Assembly (NCBI GenBank): GCA_002715785.1
Contig: PBAA01000022.1
Location: 26,380 to 58,856, forward strand
From: Gammaproteobacteria bacterium
GTDB lineage: Bacteria > Pseudomonadota > Gammaproteobacteria > Pseudomonadales > Azotimanducaceae
Direction of reading: 5' to 3'
Length of the DNA stretch: 32,477 nucleotides
Below the pieces are notes generated by a model. It ran no database searches and had not been told where the DNA came from. It was given only the letters and a program-made list of their open reading frames with translations. Both the position numbers and the translations under genes were made by a program. Numbering within the stretch: the stretch's first letter is position 1; each line of letters begins with the position of its first letter. Positions 16,903 through 24,044 of the stretch are shown here, piece by piece.

Positions 16903-17565
16903 CTACGATTCAGGTTGCGGCACGATCCGGATATATGGTTTGGGTGATTTCCAACCATCGGGATATCGTATCTTCGCCTCCTCGTCAGAAACCGCTGGGA
17001 CGATGATGACATCGTCGCCTTGGGTCCAATTGACTGGCGTCGCTACTTGATGAGTGGCAGTCAATTGGCAGGAATCTAAAAGTCTCAAGACTTCGTCAAA
17101 ATTCCGCCCGGTACTCATAGGGTAAGTAAGCATTGCCTTTACGGTCTTATCTGGACCAATCACGAAGACCGATCGCACGGTCGCGTTGTCAGCAGGGGTT
17201 CGCCCGTCTGAGGAATCGCCGACATCCTCAGGAAGCATGTCATACAGTTTCGCGATCTCAAGCGACGGATCGCCAATGAGCGGGTAATTGACCGTGTGCC
17301 CCTGTGTTTCTTCAATATCATTGATCCAGTCCGAGTGACTTGCTACGGGATCGACGGATAAACCGATCACTTTACAGTTGCGGTCTGCGAATTTGTCTTG
17401 AAGGCCTGCCATGTAGCCGAGTTCGGTGGTGCAGACGGGGGTAAAATCCTTTGGGTGGGAGAACAGGATTGCCCATCCATTTCCGATCCAATCGTGGAAT
17501 CGAATTTCGCCTTGTGTGGTTTCGGCCACAAAATTTGGTGCCTCTGAATTGATTCTAAGCGCCAC
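16903..17565 (-). CDS. 1-Cys peroxiredoxin (Prx6 subfamily)
   Basis: This 220-residue peroxiredoxin has the peroxidatic motif DFTPVCTTE (Cys45). The length, and the C-terminal extension ending GWKSPKPYIRIVPQP, are typical of the Prx6 class. There is no resolving-Cys motif of the 2-Cys class, although Cys residues occur in RNCKVIG and DSCQL. It reduces H2O2 and organic peroxides in the cytosol. The start is GTG at 17565, six bases after AGGGA. It lies on the same strand upstream of the FAD monooxygenase and Rieske oxygenase genes, whose uncoupled turnover would release peroxide, so a protective role is plausible but not shown. Confidence 0.93.
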   Translation of the reverse strand: MALRINSEAPNFVAETTQGEIRFHDWIGNGWAILFSHPKDFTPVCTTELGYMAGLQDKFADRNCKVIGLSVDPVASHSDWINDIEETQGHTVNYPLIGDPSLEIAKLYDMLPEDVGDSSDGRTPADNATVRSVFVIGPDKTVKAMLTYPMSTGRNFDEVLRLLDSCQLTATHQVATPVNWTQGDDVIIVPAVSDEEAKIRYPDGWKSPKPYIRIVPQPES

Positions 17566-17647
17566 GTGTATTCCCTATTTGTGGTTTACGATCATTGGAG
17601 GCTACCACTAAAAAGTAAAACAGCCCATGAGGTTGCACGCCCTAACC

Positions 17648-19141
17648 TTAGGTCGGCGAAAGACCCTTGCCTGCTTCGGTATATCGCACACGGACGGTGT
17701 ATACGCTGTCTCCCGTTAGAATCGCATGTCGACCTAAAAGCCGACCGTTGTCCCAGTTGGAAAGTCCGAGCTCGGGCTTATTCAGCGCCTTCTGCCCGTC
17801 GACCCAGCGGGTATGGTCATCGCCGATGAAGGGAGCATCAATCGTTTCGTAAAAGTGTTGATGTTCGTGCTCGTCGTTGGAGATTAGCGAAGCGACCAGC
17901 CGCGGGCTGTGTGTATTAAATAATTCGATCGCTTCTTGGAGGTTCTTAACAATGATTAGGGTCATTTCGGGGGAATTTTCCCATTCCCATTCTTGGCCGA
18001 TGTCAGCCAGTGCCAGCGTCGTCGCCTGGATTTCTTCGTGTTGACCGTCTGCTCGATTGATGTGTACTTTGCGGGTAAAAGCGTCTCCGGGGATAAACTC
18101 CTCGCTTCCTTCAACAACGTGTAAGCGGTAATCCTGCTTCAGTTTTGACGCGGCTTCATTGAGACCATCGAGCAAAACGGGAACGAGCTCTACCGCCTTT
18201 GAAGCGACGATGCAGCAGGTGTTGAGAGTATTACAGACTTTTCTGTCGAGGGACTTAACCGCACAATGCTTCACGATCTCCGGCGTTGCGCTGTCCCCAA
18301 CAATCATCCACGCCCCTCCGGTACCGTGCAAGCTGACCGGTGTCCCAACACTTCGTGCCAGCGATCCTAGTAATTCGACGCTGTCGCCGGAACCCCTGGC
18401 AACCGCGAGGGCGAGTCGCGAATCAAGAAATAGGGCCCATCCGGCTGCATGGGCCGAGCTGTCGACAAGGGCGATCGCTTCTCTGGGCAGTCCTGACTGA
18501 ACGAGTGCGGGTGTTAAGGCGAGTTCCATCATGGCCCTCGCGGTCTGTAACGCGTCACTACCGATACGGAAGATTGCCGTATTGCCGCCTCTGAGCACGC
18601 CGCATGCGTCCGCGAGGACGTTGGGCCGACCTTCGAACACGAATCCGACGACGCCGAGCGCCGCGGTTCGTAGCTGAATCTGAAATTGATCGTGATCGAT
18701 GGTTTCAATAACGGAGTTTCTCGACGGGTCGGATTCCGCCCATTCACCTAAGCCATCGATCATGTCTGTACGCATGACGTCCGACACTTGGAGGCGAGTT
18801 GTGGATCGACCACGCTCCGTTGCTGTTGCGACGTCGTGTTCGTTGATCGTTTGGATAGATTCCCAGATCTTGTCGTCCTTCAACGCAGCGCTAAAGGCAT
18901 GAAAGAAATCGGTAATCTGGTCGTCAGTCACGTGCTGCATGGCTGCGAAAGCAGCTACGGACTGCGATACGGTCTGGTCGACAATTTGTCTTTCCGCATC
19001 AGATAGGTGGAGTAACCCGTGTTGCGGATTTGGAATCACGAGATCGCCGGGTTGAAATGCTGCGGCCAACGTTTTGCTCACGCGGAACGCTTCGCCATTC
19101 GCGGCAATAATCAAGCTGTCGGGTTTGAGTTCGTCAAGCAT
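17648..19141 (-). CDS. ProA-like aldehyde dehydrogenase superfamily protein
   Basis: This 497-residue protein has the aldehyde dehydrogenase fold and resembles gamma-glutamyl phosphate reductase. GVVGFVFEGRPNVLADACG (163-181) corresponds to ProA's GVIG...ARPNV segment. DRKVCNTLNTCC has Cys303 at the place of ProA's catalytic Cys (CNALET type). It is about 80 residues longer than ordinary ProA, mostly at the N-terminus, and FRIGSDAL replaces the usual LRGGSEA. No proB is present. It would form or reduce an acyl phosphate or thioester via a semialdehyde. It follows modC by 75 nt on the same strand. No clear Shine-Dalgarno sequence precedes the ATG at 19141. I regard it as a ProA-related enzyme of unknown substrate. 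Confidence 0.75.
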   Translation of the reverse strand: MLDELKPDSLIIAANGEAFRVSKTLAAAFQPGDLVIPNPQHGLLHLSDAERQIVDQTVSQSVAAFAAMQHVTDDQITDFFHAFSAALKDDKIWESIQTINEHDVATATERGRSTTRLQVSDVMRTDMIDGLGEWAESDPSRNSVIETIDHDQFQIQLRTAALGVVGFVFEGRPNVLADACGVLRGGNTAIFRIGSDALQTARAMMELALTPALVQSGLPREAIALVDSSAHAAGWALFLDSRLALAVARGSGDSVELLGSLARSVGTPVSLHGTGGAWMIVGDSATPEIVKHCAVKSLDRKVCNTLNTCCIVASKAVELVPVLLDGLNEAASKLKQDYRLHVVEGSEEFIPGDAFTRKVHINRADGQHEEIQATTLALADIGQEWEWENSPEMTLIIVKNLQEAIELFNTHSPRLVASLISNDEHEHQHFYETIDAPFIGDDHTRWVDGQKALNKPELGLSNWDNGRLLGRHAILTGDSVYTVRVRYTEAGKGLSPT

Positions 19142-19216
19142 GAGCGAATTAGGTGCGTTGAATTTGTTCGACTATAACCCAGGATAGGGTCTTCTCTGGA
19201 TGCAGCTGAAAACTGG

Positions 19217-20302
19217 TCAGGTAAGACTGGATTCAAATGTCACGCTTTTGATCAGAACGAACACACGCATTCCGACTGCGAGCGATAAATCTTCGACTGA
19301 GGCGAGCGTAATTCGTGCTCGCAGACGTTGTTTTTGGAATTCGACCAGAGCTTCAACGTACGGTGACCCGGGACCGTGAAATAAGTCCACGATGGTTGCA
19401 GCGAGTATGTTGCGAATGCTGATGGCCTCAGGACGTTTGAGCGCTAACGCAACGTCGCGCGCCCTAACACGCAGCCGAATTTGATCGCCAGGGGCAACCC
19501 CTGGCTCCATCGGCATGGTTAGTGTTTGACCATCGATCGTGAGACGGGTGAGTCGATGGTGTTCAACGTGTTCAATGACCGTGGCTTCAACGACCGAGCC
19601 AGCTTCGAATCGGCCGGTGACGTCGAGGAGATCGAGGCGTTCAAGAATCTCGTTGGTGGGACCATTGGCTTGGACCCGGCCATTAGATAGGGCGAGTATT
19701 CTGTGGGCGATGTGGGCGACTTCACCCACCGCATGACTGACGTATAGCGCTGGTACTTGGAATTGCGATGCCATCGTATCGATATAGGGAAGAATGTCGG
19801 ATCTGCGCTGTTCATCTAGTGCCGACAAAGGCTCATCGAGTACCAAAAACCGAGGGTTAGTCAAAAGGGTACGGGCCAGCGCCACACGTTGTTTTTCGCC
19901 CCCGGACAATTCAGCTGGTGGGCGTTTAAGTAACGGGCTTAGGTCGAATGCGTCGACGACGTCGTCCACTACGATTTGTTTGACCTCTGACAATGTTCGA
20001 GAGGTCGCGTATTCAAGGTTACCCGCGACTGATAGATGGTCGAATAATCTGGTGTCTTGGAACATGTATCCGAGGGAACGCTTGTAGGGTGCGATATCGG
20101 TTTTCGACTTCGTGTCGAGCCATACTTCGTCATCGACGATAATCCGACCTTCCGCTGGCTCGAACCCCGCTAGCACTCGTAGTAGCGTGGTCTTGCCACT
20201 CCCGCTCGGTCCTAAAATTCCGGTGATTCCATCAAGCGGTATTTTGGTGGTGACCTCGAGTTCAAATTCGCCAAGGGAAGTACAGATGTCGATAGCTAAC
20301 AT
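19217..20302 (-). CDS. modC: Molybdate ABC transporter ATP-binding protein ModC
   Basis: This 361-residue ABC ATPase has Walker A GPSGSGKTT (31-39), Q-loop YMFQDTRLF, signature LSGGEKQRVALAR, Walker B FLVLDEPLSALD and a switch His in YVSHAVGEV. The last 75 or so residues form a TOBE/Mop domain (SIRNILAATIVDL...) that binds molybdate and regulates transport, as is usual in ModC. It hydrolyses ATP to drive molybdate import through ModB. The ATG at 20302 comes one base after modB's stop, so the two are translationally coupled. The order modA-modB-modC is the standard operon. Confidence 0.95.
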   Translation of the reverse strand: MLAIDICTSLGEFELEVTTKIPLDGITGILGPSGSGKTTLLRVLAGFEPAEGRIIVDDEVWLDTKSKTDIAPYKRSLGYMFQDTRLFDHLSVAGNLEYATSRTLSEVKQIVVDDVVDAFDLSPLLKRPPAELSGGEKQRVALARTLLTNPRFLVLDEPLSALDEQRRSDILPYIDTMASQFQVPALYVSHAVGEVAHIAHRILALSNGRVQANGPTNEILERLDLLDVTGRFEAGSVVEATVIEHVEHHRLTRLTIDGQTLTMPMEPGVAPGDQIRLRVRARDVALALKRPEAISIRNILAATIVDLFHGPGSPYVEALVEFQKQRLRARITLASVEDLSLAVGMRVFVLIKSVTFESSLT

Positions 20303-20303
20303 T

Positions 20304-20975
20304 TCAGCGAATCCGAATCGGAAAGCGGCGATTTAGGGTATAGACGGCGAGCAACACGACGAAGGAAAACCCAAGTAACGCGAGAGATAGCGAATGGGCC
20401 GCCGCGTATTGGAGTGTTTCGACGTGTTCATAGATTGCGATTGATATGACCCTTGTTTCCCCAGGAATATTCCCGCCAACCATCAGGACAACGCCGAATT
20501 CACCGACGGTGTGAGCGAAAGTCAGCACGATTGCCGTGAGAAATCCGCGCGCGGATAACGGCATTGCCACGGTAACAAAAGCGTTCAATGGCGCGGCCCG
20601 TAAGCTCGCGGCAGCTTCCAGGGGCTCTGATCCAACGGTTTCAAAGGCGTTTTGAAGCGGTTGCACCATAAAAGGAAGCGAATAGATCACTGAAGCCACG
20701 ACGAGTCCTGCGAAGGAGAATGTCAGCGTTGAGCCTGTGAGGTGAACCCAGAACGATCCGATCGCGTTGTCTGGACTCATGATGACGAGCAGGTAAAAGC
20801 CAAGTACTGTCGGCGGCAGGACTAAGGGTAAGGCGGTGACGGCCTCGATTATCGGTTTGGTCCGGGATTTCGTGCGGGAAAGCCACCAAGCCAATGCCGT
20901 TCCGAAAAAGAGCAGGATGCAGGTCGTAACAGTTGCCAACTGGACCGTGAGCCAAATCGCTGCAAGATTGTTCAA
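20304..20975 (-). CDS. modB: Molybdate ABC transporter permease ModB
   Basis: This 223-residue inner-membrane permease has five to six hydrophobic segments and the EAA loop EAAASLRAAPLNAFVTVAMPLS that contacts ModC. TALPLVLPPTVLGFYLLV is the typical ModB segment. It forms the molybdate channel as a dimer. The start is TTG at 20975. The modA frame ends TGA, and two codons later in the same frame this TTG opens modB, so the genes are separated by a single in-frame stop. GAGG within the end of modA is the likely ribosome-binding site. The stop is one nt before the modC ATG. Confidence 0.93.
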   Translation of the reverse strand: MNNLAAIWLTVQLATVTTCILLFFGTALAWWLSRTKSRTKPIIEAVTALPLVLPPTVLGFYLLVIMSPDNAIGSFWVHLTGSTLTFSFAGLVVASVIYSLPFMVQPLQNAFETVGSEPLEAAASLRAAPLNAFVTVAMPLSARGFLTAIVLTFAHTVGEFGVVLMVGGNIPGETRVISIAIYEHVETLQYAAAHSLSLALLGFSFVVLLAVYTLNRRFPIRIR

Positions 20976-20978
20976 GCC

Positions 20979-21782
20979 TCAGTCAACCTCGTAACCGGCT
21001 CGACGAATAATTTTTCGACCTTGAGGTCCGTGGAGAAACTCGTTGAAACGCTGAACGGCGGTATTGTGCATACCGGGCTTTAGTATCGCGCTGTCTTGTC
21101 GTATCGGACCGTGAAGGCTGGGACGAACTTGCAAGAGGATTCCCCTTTCTCCATTTTCAATGCGCGAAATGCTGGATAACGCAACGAATCCCGCTTCGGC
21201 GTTGCCGGTCGCGACTAGGGCAAGAGTCTGCCCAATGTTTTCCCCGAAGACGAGACGTGGTTTGACTTCGTCGTACAGGCGCAACCTCTTGAGTGTTTCG
21301 ATTGCCGCGACGCCGTATGGAGCAAGGTTCGGATTGGCTACCGCCAGTTTTCGGAACGTGATCGATTGCAACAGCGATCGGATCGAGGGGTCGTCGGGTG
21401 TGGGAGACTCTTTTGGAGCCCATAGTGCTAATTTTCCGATTGCGTATGTTTGGCGCGATCCGATGACGACCAATCCCTGTTCCTCCAATCGAAGCGGGCG
21501 TGCTTGATCTGCCGCCAAATACAGATGAAACGGCGCGCCTTGGATAATTTGCGCGTACAACTTTCCGGTGGAACCACTGACTAAGCGAATGGGCTCAACG
21601 TTATTCTGCTGAAACTCCGATCGTAGGGATTCGGCTGTTTGTAGGAAGTTGGTCGCCACAGCCACAAGTATGTTTTCGGAGGCTGAGGCGGATAGGGACA
21701 TCGCTAGGGAAAGCGACAGACCCGCCCTCCAGACCGGTGTCGCGAAGCGAAACCACCTAAATCCAACGTTTGCCACGATCAA
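20979..21782 (-). CDS. modA: Molybdate ABC transporter substrate-binding protein ModA
   Basis: This is a periplasmic oxyanion-binding protein of about 267 residues. An N-terminal basic and hydrophobic stretch (RWFRFATPVWRAGLSLSL...) looks like a signal peptide, followed by ENILVAVATNFLQTAESL. The ligand loop is LVSGSTGKLYAQI, and NGAPFD is represented by QGAPFHLYLAAD. AVANPNLAPYGVAAIETL and GENIGQTLALVATGNAEAGFVALS are the typical ModA second-domain motifs. I prefer TTG at 21782, which lies six bases after GGAG, over the TTG at 21794 that opens the longest frame. It captures molybdate or tungstate for ModBC. It lies 53 nt downstream of the crotonase-fold gene. Confidence 0.93.
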   Translation of the reverse strand: MIVANVGFRWFRFATPVWRAGLSLSLAMSLSASASENILVAVATNFLQTAESLRSEFQQNNVEPIRLVSGSTGKLYAQIIQGAPFHLYLAADQARPLRLEEQGLVVIGSRQTYAIGKLALWAPKESPTPDDPSIRSLLQSITFRKLAVANPNLAPYGVAAIETLKRLRLYDEVKPRLVFGENIGQTLALVATGNAEAGFVALSSISRIENGERGILLQVRPSLHGPIRQDSAILKPGMHNTAVQRFNEFLHGPQGRKIIRRAGYEVD

Positions 21783-21835
21783 TACTTGCTCCAACGTTTC
21801 ACGACTAGAGTCATGAATCGCTCCCTATCTGGGTA

Positions 21836-22714
21836 CTACTTTTCCTCTTTGTACGTGTCGCTTCCACGATAGGGCCCATCCCGCCACGCGAGGGCTTCTT
21901 TAAGCCCATTGGTCGTGATCTGATCTCGCCACTGATACGCAAAATCGGTAAATTGACCCATCGCGTCGTGGTCCGTGCTGCTGCGTACCGACGAGTAGAT
22001 CCCCATGTTCTCGTAAAAGCGGTTCATGTTCACTTTGAGAGCGCCGAGATGGTCTGATGACATAATGGCAATCCGGTCGGCAAAGGCGATTGTGCGTTCC
22101 TCGAGCTCCTCTTTCGGCCATGCGTAATTGATCATACCCATTTCTTCTGCTTCGACAGCCGAGACGTTTTCCCCGGTATAGGCGAGTTCTTTGGCTTTAC
22201 GCATGCCAATAACCAGCGGCCAAATAACCCCGTTTCTTGCAACTCCGAGTCCCCGATGTCCCGGATGGCCCAATTGTGCGTCGTTTGCCGCGACGACCAA
22301 ATCCGCCATCATCGACAGTTCACAGCCCCCTGCGACCGCGTAGCCATGTATTTGAGCAATCGTAACTTTTGCCATATTCCAGAAATACATCTGAATGTCC
22401 GTGATTTGTTGCATGCTGGTACGTATACCCATAATGAGGGTTCGCCGCTTTTCGTCGACGGATTTGTATGACCGGTTTTGTTTACTGCTGGGCGATGGAG
22501 TTAAGTCGTAACCCGCACAGAAAGCTCGGCCAGCGCCACGGAGAATGATCACGCGCGTTTCGTGCTCGGCCTCCATATCGTGTAAGGCATCGTTCAGCTC
22601 GAAGAGTAGGTCGGTGGAAAGGGCGTTCAGTTTTTCGGGGCGGTTAAGCGTGATGCGTCCCACGCGTCCGTCGGTACCGATATGGTCGGTCAGAATGTTT
22701 TCGTAGTCAGCCAT
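21836..22714 (-). CDS. Enoyl-CoA hydratase/isomerase (crotonase)-fold protein
   Basis: This 292-residue crotonase-superfamily protein has the first strand RITLNRPEKLNALS, the CoA-site motif GRAFCAGYDL (62-71) and the oxyanion-hole segment GYAVAGGCELSMMADL (124-139). Glu132 matches the first catalytic Glu of enoyl-CoA hydratase. The second, expected in the GHPE position, is Gly152 (LGHPGHRGLGV). Ordinary hydration of 2-enoyl-CoA is therefore doubtful, and another thioester reaction is possible. The protein is slightly longer than the norm, with an insertion after the CoA motif (PSPSSKQNRSYKSVDEKRR) and a long C-terminal helix region. AGGA precedes the ATG. It starts the long minus-strand run, 53 nt before modA. 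Confidence 0.9.
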   Translation of the reverse strand: MADYENILTDHIGTDGRVGRITLNRPEKLNALSTDLLFELNDALHDMEAEHETRVIILRGAGRAFCAGYDLTPSPSSKQNRSYKSVDEKRRTLIMGIRTSMQQITDIQMYFWNMAKVTIAQIHGYAVAGGCELSMMADLVVAANDAQLGHPGHRGLGVARNGVIWPLVIGMRKAKELAYTGENVSAVEAEEMGMINYAWPKEELEERTIAFADRIAIMSSDHLGALKVNMNRFYENMGIYSSVRSSTDHDAMGQFTDFAYQWRDQITTNGLKEALAWRDGPYRGSDTYKEEK

Positions 22715-22915
22715 ACAATTGTTTCCTGAGTCAGATGTTCGAGAGATTCTTTGATCAAGGGGTCAGAAATCAAGTCTCCCACAGAGACGGCACGTAAGAA
22801 CCTTCGAATCATTAGTACTCCCACTCAAAGTTGGCGGGATAGAGATTGGACACGCGGACATTGGTACGTTTGGATGTTTTAGTAGGGAGCGTACAAGTAA
22901 GGAGGTGTTTGCCTG

Positions 22916-23938
22916 ATGCAAACGGAAGTTTTAACAATGGCGTTAGTCGGATGTGGAAATATCGCGCGTGCCCACTGGCGTGGCATTCGAAACCACGCAC
23001 CACGGATTAAGGTGACCGCAGTTGTCGACTCAAACCCGGACAACGCTGCGTCGATGTCTGAGCGAACGGGTGCGGCAGCTTATTCCTCGCTAAGCGAGGC
23101 GCTTGTACGAGGATCCTTTGACGCAGTTGATCTGATGCTGCCGCATGATCTGCATGAAGAGGCTGCGATCAAGGCATTTCGAGCGGGGAAGCACGTGTTA
23201 TTGGAAAAACCGATGGCGCCCGACTTGGCAGGGTGCGAACGCATTATGAAAGCCGCGAAGGAAGCGGACACTGTTTTCATGATCGCCGAGCAAGCGCAGT
23301 ACTGGCCCGACATCAAACGTGCCCGAGAACTAATCGAGGACGGACAAATCGGTCAAGTCGTGACTGCGCGGGCTTGTTTTTACGATCCGTTGCCGCTGAA
23401 TTCGACAAAAGATGATGGCGTGCCGTGGCGTTTCAGACTCGTGCATGCTGGAGGAGGCATCTGTATCGATGGCGGCGCTCACTGGATAAGACCGCTCCGA
23501 ATGCTATTAGGTGAAGTGAGCGAAGTGATCGCGACGATGGGGAGTCATATTCCAAAGATGGAAGGAGAGTCTTGGGTTCAAGCACTGATACGTTTTGACA
23601 GCGGGGTCACGGGGTCGTTTGAAGCGCTTCTAAGTGCTGGGGTTATGGGACCCACCGAGGACTTCCGAATAACGGGGACGACTGGAGAAGTCGTTATCGA
23701 ACACGGAAGGGATGGGCGCTTGATGCTGTTCAACGATGCCCATCCTAACGGAGCTCCGGTGATGGATGCCTTTCAAGGTAAGGTCGATAGCTACGGTTTT
23801 GAGTTGAACGATTTCAGTCTTGCGGTCATAGAGTCGAAAACGCTTGAAGCCCCGCCGGAATATTCGTTGGGCGAATTACGCACTGCACTTGCAATGTATC
23901 GGTCGGTTAAAAGCCAGAACTGGGAAAAGGTCTGGTAA
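22916..23938 (+). CDS. Gfo/Idh/MocA-family NAD(P)-dependent oxidoreductase
   Basis: This 340-residue two-domain oxidoreductase has the Rossmann motif ALVGCGNIARAH (9-20), the acidic VVDSNPD at the end of beta-2 and the EKPMAPD motif (97-103), with the catalytic Lys98. The C-terminal domain has GGGICIDGGAHWIRPLR, whose His and Asp complete the active site. The family oxidises or reduces a sugar, inositol or similar ring hydroxyl. A strong Shine-Dalgarno, AAGGAGG, precedes the ATG at 22916. The 201 nt between it and the divergent crotonase gene hold no gene. The next gene, a DUF3604 protein, follows after 106 nt. The substrate is unknown. Confidence 0.93.
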   Translation: MQTEVLTMALVGCGNIARAHWRGIRNHAPRIKVTAVVDSNPDNAASMSERTGAAAYSSLSEALVRGSFDAVDLMLPHDLHEEAAIKAFRAGKHVLLEKPMAPDLAGCERIMKAAKEADTVFMIAEQAQYWPDIKRARELIEDGQIGQVVTARACFYDPLPLNSTKDDGVPWRFRLVHAGGGICIDGGAHWIRPLRMLLGEVSEVIATMGSHIPKMEGESWVQALIRFDSGVTGSFEALLSAGVMGPTEDFRITGTTGEVVIEHGRDGRLMLFNDAHPNGAPVMDAFQGKVDSYGFELNDFSLAVIESKTLEAPPEYSLGELRTALAMYRSVKSQNWEKVW

Positions 23939-24044
23939 TTTTCGCGCTCATACATCTAAACGTGGATCGGCTCTGCGTTCATGCAATGGGTATTTGTCTG
24001 CGTATGATGATCATTGGGTGCGCGTTTCTGAGGATACGAACTAG

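Noticed and set aside
22715..22915. TTGATCAA palindrome in the crotonase/Gfo-Idh divergent region as an operator
   Set aside because: An 8-bp palindrome is expected by chance at this frequency; there is no other support.
23939..24044. TATGAT -10 element before the DUF3604 gene
   Set aside because: No matching -35 hexamer at 16-18 nt.
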